From the NCBI RefSeq assembly GCF_039543505.1, contig NZ_BAABJW010000004.1, positions 62,001-126,000 on the forward strand: 64,000 nucleotides of DNA, read 5' to 3'. This stretch comes from Litoribaculum gwangyangense. Its GTDB lineage: Bacteria > Bacteroidota > Bacteroidia > Flavobacteriales > Flavobacteriaceae. Positions 27,280-36,581 of this stretch are shown piece by piece. Made by a program: the position numbers and the translations under genes. The notes beneath the pieces were generated by a model, which worked only from the letters and a program-made list of their open reading frames with translations, did not search any database and had not been told where the DNA came from. Each line of letters starts with the position of its first letter. The stretch's first letter is position 1.

Positions 27280-28689
27280 ATGAAAGTAGGATTATACGGC
27301 ATTGGATTGGATACCTATTGGCCACAATTTAAGGGCCTATTCGAGCGGTTAGAAGGGTATCAAAATCAGATAGCCAATAAAATGAACGAATTTGGCGCGG
27401 AGGTTGTAAATGTAGGTTTGATTGATTCACCTATAAAAGCACGAGAAGCAGCTGATGTTCTCAAGAAAAACGATGTGGACATGGTGTTTTTGTATATTTC
27501 AACATACGCGTTATCATCCACAGTTTTGCCAGTTGTACAAAAATTAAAATGCCCCATTGTGATCCTGAATATCCAACCAGTGGCTGCTATTGATTACGAA
27601 AAATTTAATGCAATGGGCGATCGCGGATTGATGACGGGCGAATGGTTAGCCCATTGTCAAGCTTGTTCTGTTCCTGAAATTGCAAATGTTTTTAATCGTA
27701 CAGGTTTGGATTACGAATTTGTAACAGGCTATTTAGGTGAACAAGCTGTTTGGGATGATATTCAAGATTGGATTGATGCAGCTCATGTAGCCTCAGTAAT
27801 AAATAATAATAGATTGGGAGTTTTAGGGCATTATTACTGCGGTATGCTCGATGTGTATTCCGATTTAACAAAACAATCGGCCGCATTTGGCACACACATA
27901 GAGATTGTTGAAATGTGCGAAGTAAAAAAATATAGAGACGAGGTATCTGAAACAGAGATTAAAACAAAAATTCAAGAATTTCACAACACCTTTGAGGTTG
28001 TTGCAGAATGTGCAGAATCAGAATTAATTCGCGCAGCAAAAACATCCGTCGCGCTCGATAAATTGGTAGAAGCTCATAATCTTGGGTCTTTAGCTTACTA
28101 TTACGAAGGTGAATCGGGTAATGAATATGAAAACATTGTAACTTCAGTAATTGCAGGAAATACGTTGCTTACTGGAAAAAATGTGCCTGTGGCTGGCGAG
28201 TATGAAGTGAAGAATGCCCAAGCTATGAAAATTATGGATGCCTTTGGTGTTGGTGGTTCTTTCTCTGAGTTTTATGCCATGGATTTTAACGATGATATTG
28301 TGATGCTAGGGCACGATGGTCCTGCTCATTTCGCTATTGCCGAGGGAAAAGTTCAGTTAGTACCCCTTCCAGTATATCATGGAAAACCAGGTAAAGGCTT
28401 GTCTATTCAAATGACGGTTAAGCACGGTCCAGTTACCTTACTTTCAGTGGTTGAAGGTAAAGATGAGGTATTTTTATTAGTTGCTGAAGGCGAATCGGTT
28501 GAAGGTCCAGTGCTTCATATAGGTAATACCAACAGCCGTTACCGTTTTTCAATAGGCGCACGTGCTTTTATCAACGAATGGTCTAAACAAGGGCCTTCGC
28601 ATCATTGTGCTATTGGGGTTGGGTCTATTGCTAAGAAAATTGAAAAATTGGGGAATTTATTGAAATTAAGAGTTGTTAGAATTTGCTAA
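27280..28689 (+). CDS. L-fucose/L-arabinose isomerase-like protein, probable non-classical rhamnose pathway isomerase
   Basis: A 469-residue cytoplasmic protein without signal peptide. It shows the N-terminal Rossmann-type layout of the FucI/AraA superfamily (MKVGLYGIGLDTYWPQF..., VDMVFLYISTYALSS) and a C-terminal AraA-like region (MLGHDGPAHFAIAEGKVQLV). Candidate metal-binding residues are in ESGNEYENIV and GHDGPAH. It lies between a rhamnosidase gene and the rhamnose transporter gene, so it probably isomerises L-rhamnose or a related deoxysugar to the ketose in place of RhaA (inference; RhaA itself was not seen). A fragment of a second copy remains at 7540-7707. Confidence 0.75.
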   Translation: MKVGLYGIGLDTYWPQFKGLFERLEGYQNQIANKMNEFGAEVVNVGLIDSPIKAREAADVLKKNDVDMVFLYISTYALSSTVLPVVQKLKCPIVILNIQPVAAIDYEKFNAMGDRGLMTGEWLAHCQACSVPEIANVFNRTGLDYEFVTGYLGEQAVWDDIQDWIDAAHVASVINNNRLGVLGHYYCGMLDVYSDLTKQSAAFGTHIEIVEMCEVKKYRDEVSETEIKTKIQEFHNTFEVVAECAESELIRAAKTSVALDKLVEAHNLGSLAYYYEGESGNEYENIVTSVIAGNTLLTGKNVPVAGEYEVKNAQAMKIMDAFGVGGSFSEFYAMDFNDDIVMLGHDGPAHFAIAEGKVQLVPLPVYHGKPGKGLSIQMTVKHGPVTLLSVVEGKDEVFLLVAEGESVEGPVLHIGNTNSRYRFSIGARAFINEWSKQGPSHHCAIGVGSIAKKIEKLGNLLKLRVVRIC

Positions 28690-28712
28690 AAACTAAACTA
28701 AACTAATACATA

Positions 28713-29765
28713 ATGCAAGCAATTTTAGGCGTGTTATTTCATTCATTAGGTGGTGTTGCCGCGGGTAGTTTTTACATGCCCTATAATAAAATAAAAGGTT
28801 GGGCTTGGGAAAGTTATTGGATGGTTGGTGGCGTTATGTCTTGGTTAATAGTTCCACCATTAGCGGCTTATTTAACAGTTCCCGGGTTTGCAGACATTAT
28901 AGCTGCTGGTTCTAGTATGATTATTGGATTTACATTTTTAATGGGACTCTTGTGGGGTGTTGGTGGCTTGTCTTACGGTTTAGGGGTGCGTTATTTAGGT
29001 ATGTCACTTGGAAACTCTGTAGTTTTAGGGTTTTGTGCTGCTTTTGGAGCTATTGTACCCTCTATATATTACAACTTTAGTCCTATGGAAGGGAAAGTGT
29101 CTTTTACAGATATGCTTGGTACTTCAGGCGGACAGATAGTATTATTAGGTGTTTTGGTTTGTCTTCTAGGTATTGGATTATGTGGAAGAGCAGGTATTTT
29201 GAAAGAAAAAGAGTTGTCTGATGAAGAAAAAAAGAAATCTGTTTCAGAGTTTAATTTAGTTAAAGGGTTAGTGGTAGCCATTCTCTCGGGTATTTTAAGT
29301 TCCTTTTTTAGTTTTGGTATTGAATCAGGAAAGCCACTTGCAGATGCTGCAGTAGAAGCCGGTTATGATCATCTATTTGCTAACAATGTAACGTTTGTAG
29401 TTATTTTATGGGGAGGTTTAATAACCAACTTAGTTTGGACAACCATTTTGAGTATTAAAAATAAATCTTATAAAGATTTTACAAATAGGAGTACTCCAAT
29501 TCGCAATAACATACTATTTTCAGCACTCGCAGGAACCATTTGGTTTTTGCAATTCTTCTTTTATGGTATGGGTGAGAGTAAATTAGGCAATGGTGCCAGT
29601 TCTTGGATTTTGCACATGTCTACCATTATTTTAACGGCTAATTTCTGGGGTATTTACCGTAAGGAGTGGAAAGGTGTTGCTAAAAAGACTAAGATAACCA
29701 TAACAGCAGGTATTGTGGTGATTTTATTGTCTGTGGTTTTAGTTGGATTAGGTAATTCTATTTAG
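28713..29765 (+). CDS. rhaT: L-rhamnose/H+ symporter RhaT
   Basis: A 350-residue inner-membrane protein made of about ten hydrophobic helices. It matches the RhaT family from the start (ILGVLFHSLGGVAAGSFYMP, then KGWAWESYWMVGG) to the end, including GVRYLGMSLGNSVVLGFCAA and MGESKLGNGASSWILHMSTI. RhaT imports L-rhamnose with protons. It starts 23 bp after the isomerase gene and shares its operon. It ends 7 bp before the convergent PL28-like gene, so the two transcripts meet there; I see no strong terminator in the gap. Confidence 0.93.
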   Translation: MQAILGVLFHSLGGVAAGSFYMPYNKIKGWAWESYWMVGGVMSWLIVPPLAAYLTVPGFADIIAAGSSMIIGFTFLMGLLWGVGGLSYGLGVRYLGMSLGNSVVLGFCAAFGAIVPSIYYNFSPMEGKVSFTDMLGTSGGQIVLLGVLVCLLGIGLCGRAGILKEKELSDEEKKKSVSEFNLVKGLVVAILSGILSSFFSFGIESGKPLADAAVEAGYDHLFANNVTFVVILWGGLITNLVWTTILSIKNKSYKDFTNRSTPIRNNILFSALAGTIWFLQFFFYGMGESKLGNGASSWILHMSTIILTANFWGIYRKEWKGVAKKTKITITAGIVVILLSVVLVGLGNSI

Positions 29766-29772
29766 TGTTCTA

Positions 29773-30642
29773 CTATTGTTCCCTGCATAATTCAACGTTC
29801 TTAAATTCAACATGCGCCGTTACATCACCAGTATCACTAGTGCCATAAGCGCCATATCTCGTGTAAACTCGTTCTGTGGTGTGATTATGCTCAATATAGG
29901 TTTCAGTATCGCCAACTGTTATTTTTGAAAATGCCGTACCATCAGCATCGTATCCTGTTTCATAAACAAAAGTGTATTCTTGATTGTAATTTAGGATTTT
30001 AAAGTTTTTTATATCTCTTCCACCACCTGTATCTGTGGTATACGGATTAATGGTTACATGAGTTTCTAATTGTATTTTATCACTAGATTTCTTCGCGTAA
30101 AGTAAAAATTGAGCACTTCTGTTTGTGCTTCCAGCTTCTTCCCCTTTTAAAATATTACCACCTGCATGAGACTGGATAATACAGGTATTCCCATCACTCA
30201 AATCTACAATTTTAAGTGTTCCAGTTAGAATAGTATTTTTATTATTTCCTTGCGAAATAGTTTTAAAAAATCGTTCCACTCTAGTTTTAGTACCATCATA
30301 TCGTATTTCACCACCAGTAATTTTGTAGCTTCCCCAATCATTAGCTAAATTTTCATAACCTCCAACAGAATTATCTGTTCTACAATCTAATGTGCCTTGA
30401 TTGTTAGGGTTTGAAACATCATTACAAGATTGTGATTGTGATGCTGAAGGGCCTAAGATTGGAAAATCGGATACGTCATCACAAATTTGGTTAGGAGTAG
30501 GATTCGAGCTTTCGTCCTTTGGTTCTTCTATCATGGTTTCTTCTTTTTCTGGTTCGTTGTCCGAATTACTAGAACATGACACAAAAAGCACTAAAAAAAA
30601 AATGAGTCCACTTTTTTCTATAAATTGAAGCTTATTTTTCAT
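29773..30642 (-). CDS. PL28-like lyase-fold lipoprotein (distant ulvan lyase paralogue)
   Basis: A 289-residue lipoprotein (lipobox Cys23, LFVSC) with an acidic Glu/Pro-rich linker to about residue 50. The rest parallels the catalytic domain of the PL28 enzyme at 3773: GTLDCRTDN.. against GTIDDRSCY, WGSYKIT against WGVYNIT, TRVERFF against PRIERSL, LTGTLKIVDL against FTGTFRILEV, and YTRYGAYGT near the end against IRYGAYRV. It lacks the binding module and the T9SS tail, so it is probably anchored to the outer membrane as a short lyase. Alternatives are a related PL7/PL18-like jelly roll or a non-catalytic binder. An operator copy faces it 70 bp upstream. Confidence 0.65.
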   Translation of the reverse strand: MKNKLQFIEKSGLIFFLVLFVSCSSNSDNEPEKEETMIEEPKDESSNPTPNQICDDVSDFPILGPSASQSQSCNDVSNPNNQGTLDCRTDNSVGGYENLANDWGSYKITGGEIRYDGTKTRVERFFKTISQGNNKNTILTGTLKIVDLSDGNTCIIQSHAGGNILKGEEAGSTNRSAQFLLYAKKSSDKIQLETHVTINPYTTDTGGGRDIKNFKILNYNQEYTFVYETGYDADGTAFSKITVGDTETYIEHNHTTERVYTRYGAYGTSDTGDVTAHVEFKNVELCREQ

Positions 30643-30711
30643 TTTAATATATAATGATAGATTGATGAAATAAAATAATCAAGTAAATATATAAATCCAA
30701 CCTTTTGAATG

Positions 30712-30728
30712 TATCCTGTTCTGTCTTG
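30712..30728 (-). promoter_or_regulatory. PUL operator motif copy (for the PL28-like gene)
   Basis: The minus strand reads CAAGACAGAACAGGATA, with a 10-bp step between the two CA half-sites. It points toward the gene at 29773-30642, 70 bp before its start, and forms a back-to-back pair with the copy at 30747-30763. Confidence 0.65.
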
Positions 30729-30746
30729 TTCTATATGCGCGTTAAG

Positions 30747-30763
30747 CATGAGAGTACAGGATA
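30747..30763 (+). promoter_or_regulatory. PUL operator motif copy (for the GH78/GH43 operon)
   Basis: CATGAGAGTACAGGATA, 76 bp before the GH78 start at 30839. The sequence AGTACAGGATAATGTTT recurs almost unchanged at 54301-54317. Confidence 0.7.
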
Positions 30764-30838
30764 ATGTTTATTAAACCTATAGATACTTTTAAGGAATAAA
30801 TATTTATTTAAATCAATATCTATCTGAAGATTATTAAA

Positions 30839-33688
30839 ATGATAAAAAAACAGCACCTCTTTTCAATTGCATTATCAGTTATTTTTTGTTTTTCTTGCAA
30901 TGAAGTATCAACGTCTCGAACACCAATAGCTTTTGATAAGTTGTTAACCAATTCAAAAGAAAACCCATCAACCATAGAAAGTGAACAACCACTTTTTTCT
31001 TGGATAATAGATATTGATGGCTTTAATAAATCGCAATCGGCGTATCATATTTTAGTAGCTTCTTCAGAAGAAAAGTTAAACGAGAATGAAGCCGATGTTT
31101 GGAATTCTGGTGAAGTTAAAAGCAACCAATCTACCTTTGTTAAGTTTGAAGGCAATTCTCTAGAAGCATTTAAAAGATATTTTTGGAAGGTTAAGATTTG
31201 GGATGAATTGGGGTCGTCTTCTGATTGGTCAAGTGCCCAAAAGTTTCAAATGGGGTTGATGAACGAAAGGCATTGGGGAGCAGCCAAATGGATAACCTTA
31301 AACGAGGATACTAGAACTTCAGAATATCGTTTTAGAGATTATAAAGCGGGAAAAATGGACAAACCTATTCCTGTTTCTGGATTCCCTGCAAGTTATTTCA
31401 GGAAAGAATTGAATCTTGAAAAAGATATTGAGAATGCTCAGGTATATATTTGTGGATTAGGGTATTACGAATTATTTTTAAATGGTGAAAAGGTAGGCGA
31501 CCATGTGTTAGACCCAGCACCATCAAACTACGATAAACAAGCCTATTACGTAAATTATGACATTACAGCCGATTTAAAAATTGGTAAAAATGCTTTCGGA
31601 ATTAATCTGGGAAATGGATTTTACGGACAAAATATTTCTTGGAAAAACGATCCGGAATCCGATAGAGATTTGGCTTATGGTCCTCCCACGGTGCGTTGTT
31701 TGGTGAAGTTAAAATTTGCAGACGGTTCAGAATCTGATTTTTATACCGATGCGTCTTGGAAAGAATCGACAGGACCTATTGTTTTTAATAATATTTATGG
31801 TGGTGACACTTATGATGCACGTTTTGAAATTGGCGATTGGTCAACTGTTGGGTATAAGGATTCTAAATGGGGATATGCAAAAGAAGTTTCGCCAGAAATT
31901 AAAAAGATTAGTTCACAACAAATTCCGCCTATCAAGAAGCTACAAGAGTTTGAACCTCAAAGGGTTTTTAAAGGTGCCGATGGCGAATGGATTGTAGATT
32001 TTGGACAAAACATTGCAGGTTGGGTAAAGTTAAACGTTAAAGAGAAAGAAGGCCAATTTATTGAGGTAATCACTACAGAAGCCTTATTAACCGATGGAAG
32101 CGATATCTTTTTGGGATCTACAGGTGGGGGTGCTAACGGAATGCCTCAAATTTATGAATACATCTGTAAAGGAAGTGAGCTAGAATCTTGGGAACCAAAA
32201 TTTAGTTATCATGGGTTCAGATTCGCAAAAGTGAAAGGCGTTTCAACAAAGCCAGACGCCAATATGATCAAGGCAGTATTGGTAGCTACAGATATTCAAG
32301 TAACGGGAAGCTTTGTATCTTCTGATGAATTACTAAACAAAATGCACAGTATTAGTAAATGGACTATTGTCGACAACGTTCACGGCATACCAGAAGATTG
32401 TCCCCACCGTGAAAAATGTGGTTGGTTGGGTGATGCCCACGCATTTTGTGAGTATGCTTTATACAATTACGATATGTACGATTTCTACAAGAAATATATG
32501 GAAGACATCCGTACACAAATGCGACCAACAAAAGGGTATAATAATCCAGAAATAAAGTTTCAAGTACCCACCATGATTGCCCCAGGGAAAAGAACGTCAA
32601 CCTATGCAAAAATAGATTGGGGTGTAGCCACCATGTATTTACCTTGGTACAACTACAAATTTTATGGAGATGATGAAATTGTGTTAGAGTATTACGATGC
32701 CATGAAAGGCTTAACAGATTTCTACCTAAATTATAAAGGAGAAAATGGAATTATGCAAGATGGTATGGGCGATTGGTGTCCACCACTATGGGATAGAAGA
32801 CTAAACCCTTCTGCTATGGAGTGCGATCCAATCATTTCGGCCAATGCCTATTTCTTCGATGTTCTTGGAATTATGGAGCAATTTGCAAAAATGAATAATG
32901 ATGCAGATTATGAGTTGAAAATGAAACAAGAAAAAGAAGCTTTAAAAACAGCTTTTAATAAAGAATTTTTGGTTGAAATTCCGGGTACAAATCACAAATG
33001 GTATCAAAGTCAAACCGCAACGGTACAAGCCTTACAATTTGGAATCGTACCAGAAAATGAGGTCGACAATGTGGTAAACGGATTGGTGCACGATATTGTT
33101 GCCGTTAAAGGTGGCCATCACTCCACGGGAATCCATGGCAACAGATATATTTATACCGTTTTGTCAAACTACGGAAAAGCCGATTTAGCTTATGATATCT
33201 TAACCACCCCGGAGTTTCCTAGTCAAACGTATGTCATGAATTCTGGTTTTACAACATGGCCAGAACGTCAGTTCGTTTGGGAAGAGATGGAGGGGCCAAC
33301 AAATTCTCTTAATCATCCGATGCACTCTGGTTTTGCGGCTTATTTTTATGAGAGTTTAGGAGGTATCAAATCTTCTGATTTGAAAACAGGTTACAAAGAG
33401 TTTATAGTTAATCCAAAATTTCCATCACAAATAACTAGTACAAAAGTTGAGGTGCCAACGCCTTATGGTAAAATAGAAAATTCATGGACTTTTAACGAGC
33501 CTATTTTATCAATGAATCTAAAAGTACCATTTAACACTAAAGCAAGACTTGTATTAACGTTAAAAGAAATGGAATCATTAAAAATAAATGGCCAAATATT
33601 TAATGAGTTCCAGAAAGAAAATCAAACTGAAACTAGCGATGGGAATACCATTATTTTAGGTTCAGGCAAATATCAAATAGAATATTAA
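30839..33688 (+). CDS. GH78 alpha-L-rhamnosidase lipoprotein
   Basis: A 949-residue lipoprotein (lipobox Cys20, CFSC). The domain order is that of standard GH78 enzymes: an N-terminal Ig-like domain (NPSTIESEQPLFSWIIDIDG), sugar-binding sandwich (GLGYYELFLNGEKVGDHVLD, PAPSNYDKQAYYVNYDI), helical barrel and C-terminal sandwich. The signature DCPHREKCGWLGD starts at Asp520, with Glu525 in the presumed acid pair. A distal catalytic Glu lies in TTWPERQFVWEEMEGPTNSL. It heads an operon with a T9SS protein, GH43 and a sulfatase. Its role is exo-cleavage of alpha-L-rhamnose in the periplasm. It differs from the GH78 at 24014 by lacking the discoidin domain. Confidence 0.92.
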   Translation: MIKKQHLFSIALSVIFCFSCNEVSTSRTPIAFDKLLTNSKENPSTIESEQPLFSWIIDIDGFNKSQSAYHILVASSEEKLNENEADVWNSGEVKSNQSTFVKFEGNSLEAFKRYFWKVKIWDELGSSSDWSSAQKFQMGLMNERHWGAAKWITLNEDTRTSEYRFRDYKAGKMDKPIPVSGFPASYFRKELNLEKDIENAQVYICGLGYYELFLNGEKVGDHVLDPAPSNYDKQAYYVNYDITADLKIGKNAFGINLGNGFYGQNISWKNDPESDRDLAYGPPTVRCLVKLKFADGSESDFYTDASWKESTGPIVFNNIYGGDTYDARFEIGDWSTVGYKDSKWGYAKEVSPEIKKISSQQIPPIKKLQEFEPQRVFKGADGEWIVDFGQNIAGWVKLNVKEKEGQFIEVITTEALLTDGSDIFLGSTGGGANGMPQIYEYICKGSELESWEPKFSYHGFRFAKVKGVSTKPDANMIKAVLVATDIQVTGSFVSSDELLNKMHSISKWTIVDNVHGIPEDCPHREKCGWLGDAHAFCEYALYNYDMYDFYKKYMEDIRTQMRPTKGYNNPEIKFQVPTMIAPGKRTSTYAKIDWGVATMYLPWYNYKFYGDDEIVLEYYDAMKGLTDFYLNYKGENGIMQDGMGDWCPPLWDRRLNPSAMECDPIISANAYFFDVLGIMEQFAKMNNDADYELKMKQEKEALKTAFNKEFLVEIPGTNHKWYQSQTATVQALQFGIVPENEVDNVVNGLVHDIVAVKGGHHSTGIHGNRYIYTVLSNYGKADLAYDILTTPEFPSQTYVMNSGFTTWPERQFVWEEMEGPTNSLNHPMHSGFAAYFYESLGGIKSSDLKTGYKEFIVNPKFPSQITSTKVEVPTPYGKIENSWTFNEPILSMNLKVPFNTKARLVLTLKEMESLKINGQIFNEFQKENQTETSDGNTIILGSGKYQIEY

Positions 33689-33757
33689 AAGACCACAAAA
33701 AAGTAAGGTTTTTAAATGAAATTAAACAATACAAATTAACATTTTAGACAAGTAAAA

Positions 33758-34762
33758 ATGAATCAAAAAAAATCAATTTTTTTCTTAATGCTTTCAATGT
33801 TATCATATCAACTATTTTCTCAAACAGCAACCTGTAACGGAATCCTTCCTTTTGAAGAACAAAACGGTTTGTTAACCATAGAAATGGAGTCTGCTGTTTT
33901 ACCCTCTAATTCAAATTGGCAAACTGGTAGTGAAGCAGACCCTAATTTACCCGGATCAACTATTAATTATATATTTTGGAATGGTGCAGAGTCTTTCAAT
34001 GCACTTTCTGGAGCACCATTAACATACAACATAAAAATTAATAATCCAGGCACCTATAGATTTGCGTGGCGCGGACGAATAGGTACAGGTACCTCGGGTG
34101 GCGAGCATAACGATGCATGGTTAAAAATTACCGCGGATGATTTTTATGCAACAAAGTCGGGTAGTGCTACTGATGCCGTTGCATTAGAACCAAAACCAAA
34201 TTGTAATAGCAACCCAGATAGAAATTGTCCCGCAGGTTCTAGTGTTAATGGGTATTTTAAAGCCTTTATGAATAGACATCCCATAAATTCGACTCCGGAG
34301 CAACGTTGTGGTTTTGTAACGAATACGAATGATGGTGATTCATATAGGTTTATATGGGCAACTTTTAATACAGCGGGTAACTATTCGGTTATTGTTGATG
34401 CAAGGTCTAGTTTCTTTTTTATGGATAAAATGGTATTAAGAAGAGTTAATGTTTCTGATACGACAGCTTTTAATTTATCAAATATGGAGTCTTCTTGTTT
34501 TGATGAATCACTGTCTGTCGATGAAAATAAATTTGATAGCATAAAATTATATCCCAATCCAACAAATGGTTTAATTAATTTAGATAATCTACCTATCATG
34601 TCAGAGCTAATCATTTCTAATATGCAAGGCGCCATTATAAAAACCCTGAAAAGTAGTTCAAGAGAGCAATCCATTGATGTTACTGATTTACACTCCGGAT
34701 TATATTTTTTAACTATTAAAAATAATACAACGCGTTTAACCAAAAAAATCACTATTAAATAG
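33758..34762 (+). CDS. Secreted CBM-like protein with T9SS tail
   Basis: A 334-residue protein with a signal peptide of about 22 residues (YQLFSQT). The body (about 30-245) resembles a CBM6/malectin-type sandwich (GLLTIEMESAVLPSN..., ITYNIKI-like strand, GTYRFAWRGRIGTG) and ends with FFFMDKMVLRR. No catalytic motif is visible. The last 75 residues are a T9SS type A tail (IKLYPNPTNGLINLDNLP...). It is probably exported to the cell surface and binds polysaccharide. It lies between GH78 and GH43 genes, with 69 bp upstream and 4 bp downstream, and is certainly part of that operon. The exact ligand is unknown. Confidence 0.65.
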   Translation: MNQKKSIFFLMLSMLSYQLFSQTATCNGILPFEEQNGLLTIEMESAVLPSNSNWQTGSEADPNLPGSTINYIFWNGAESFNALSGAPLTYNIKINNPGTYRFAWRGRIGTGTSGGEHNDAWLKITADDFYATKSGSATDAVALEPKPNCNSNPDRNCPAGSSVNGYFKAFMNRHPINSTPEQRCGFVTNTNDGDSYRFIWATFNTAGNYSVIVDARSSFFFMDKMVLRRVNVSDTTAFNLSNMESSCFDESLSVDENKFDSIKLYPNPTNGLINLDNLPIMSELIISNMQGAIIKTLKSSSREQSIDVTDLHSGLYFLTIKNNTTRLTKKITIK

Positions 34763-34766
34763 CCAT

Positions 34767-36560
34767 ATGAAAATATCTTATTTAAGTGCTTATAAATCAC
34801 TTGTTTTGGTATCTGTGATCCTCTTTTCAAATTGTAAATCGAATTCAGATAATAAGGCTAATGAATCAAAAAAAACCGAAAACATACTGCAAGCCCAAAC
34901 AGGAAGTTTTGGTGACCAAGGCGATGGTACTTATGTAAACCCCATTTTAAATGCCGATTACCCAGATTCTGATATCGAGCAATTGGGAGATACTTATTAC
35001 ATGATTACTTCCAAACAGCACATGTCTCCAGGGATGCCAATTTTAGAATCTAAAGATATGGTTAACTGGACGAATGTTGGGCACGTGTTTGATAGTTTGT
35101 CTTGGGCACCAGAATACAATTGGGATCGCATGAATGGCTATTCTTTTGGCACTTGGGCAGGCGATTTAGCTTATCATGAAGGCACTTGGTATTGCTATCA
35201 AATCGATTACCAACATGGTTTAATGGTTGCAACAGCAAAAGATATTAAAGGCCCCTGGAGCAAGCCTATTATGATGCTTCCAAAATCCGAAGTATTAGAC
35301 GACCCAGGGGTGTTTTGGGATGAAGAAACACATAAAGCTTACGTAATAATTAATACCGCAGGAAAACAAAAAAGTCCAGATAACAAAATTGAAGGCAACG
35401 AAAATAGAATTTACGAAATGAGTTGGGATGGTACAAAAATCCTAGACGAAGGTAAATTAGTATATACGGGTATGGGTGCCGAAGCTGCCAAAATTTATAA
35501 AATTGATGGTACTTGGTATATCTTTTTAGCCCAATGGACCATGGGCGACAGATCCACCAAACCAGGTGTTAAAAATCCTAAAAACGATAGAAAACAAATC
35601 GTACTGCGTTCCAAAGAAAGTATTTATGGTCCTTACGAAGTGAAAACCGTTTTAGAAAAGGGCACAGCTTTTAACGATCGTAGTGCAAGCCAGGGTGCCT
35701 TAATGCAAGCACCCGATAAATCGTGGTGGTACATGCATCAATTGATTCAAAATGATACCATTCCATTTCAGGGGCGCCCACAATGTTTAGAACCAGTAAA
35801 CTGGGAAGACGGATGGCCAATTATAGGGGTCGATGAAGATAACGATGGTATTGGCGAACCTGTAAAACAACACAAAAAACCAATCAATGGTTTTCCAATT
35901 ACGGCTCCAAGCTCAGATGATGATTTTTCAACACATAAATTAGGTTTTCAATGGGAGTGGAACCACAATCCACGAAACACACATTGGTCTTTAACCGAGC
36001 GCCCAGGTTGGTTACGCCTGAAGGCAAGCAAAGTATTACCAAATGAAAAAGGCTACGGTCCAAACATAAACGAGTGGACCAACAATGATGGTTCAGATTC
36101 AGATTTTTGGCGTGCTTGTAATACCTTAAGTCAGCGTATCATGGGAATTACCACAGGTACAGCTGTTGCTAAGTTAGATATTTCAGGCATGCAACCACAT
36201 CAATTGGCAGGATTTGTAAGATACGGTGGGGTCTTTAATTTACTGGGTATTGAAGTAGATGACAATGGAAAAAAGCATTTATTTTATATGAATCCAATGG
36301 CTGAAAAAACTATGGGTCCAGAAATTACTAGCAATGATTTATATGTAAGAACATCAAATAATATAGACCAAGCTACTTACGAATATAGTGTAGATGGCGA
36401 AACCTATCAACGGTTTGGACCTGTATTTACCATAGCCTTTGGAAAGTGGACAGGTGACCGTTTAGGTTTCTTTTCATGGAATGAAAAAGAAGATGCTGGA
36501 TATATGGATGTCGATTGGTTTACTTACGATTACGATGGACCAAAAGCTGTTAAAAAATAA
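34767..36560 (+). CDS. GH43 beta-xylosidase/arabinofuranosidase-like lipoprotein
   Basis: A 597-residue lipoprotein (lipobox Cys23, FSNC). The N-terminal five-bladed GH43 propeller begins at about residue 50 (DGTYVNPILNADYPDSD), with Asp67 as the likely general base. DDPGVFWDEE supplies the pKa-modulating Asp and GAEAAKIYK the general-acid Glu. From about residue 390 a concanavalin-like beta-xylosidase C-terminal domain follows (DDDFSTHKLGFQWEWNHN...). Xylose replaces uronate in part of ulvan, and GH43 xylosidases are known from ulvan loci, so beta-xylosidase is the preferred role. It starts 4 bp after the T9SS protein gene. Confidence 0.88.
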   Translation: MKISYLSAYKSLVLVSVILFSNCKSNSDNKANESKKTENILQAQTGSFGDQGDGTYVNPILNADYPDSDIEQLGDTYYMITSKQHMSPGMPILESKDMVNWTNVGHVFDSLSWAPEYNWDRMNGYSFGTWAGDLAYHEGTWYCYQIDYQHGLMVATAKDIKGPWSKPIMMLPKSEVLDDPGVFWDEETHKAYVIINTAGKQKSPDNKIEGNENRIYEMSWDGTKILDEGKLVYTGMGAEAAKIYKIDGTWYIFLAQWTMGDRSTKPGVKNPKNDRKQIVLRSKESIYGPYEVKTVLEKGTAFNDRSASQGALMQAPDKSWWYMHQLIQNDTIPFQGRPQCLEPVNWEDGWPIIGVDEDNDGIGEPVKQHKKPINGFPITAPSSDDDFSTHKLGFQWEWNHNPRNTHWSLTERPGWLRLKASKVLPNEKGYGPNINEWTNNDGSDSDFWRACNTLSQRIMGITTGTAVAKLDISGMQPHQLAGFVRYGGVFNLLGIEVDDNGKKHLFYMNPMAEKTMGPEITSNDLYVRTSNNIDQATYEYSVDGETYQRFGPVFTIAFGKWTGDRLGFFSWNEKEDAGYMDVDWFTYDYDGPKAVKK

Positions 36561-36581
36561 CAGTTCAAATTAAAAATATTT

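Noticed and set aside
34381..34830. Minus-strand open frame of 149 codons
   Set aside because: It lies antisense to the T9SS tail of the 33758 protein and the start of the GH43 gene; its sequence has no family features, while the plus-strand frames are clearly real.
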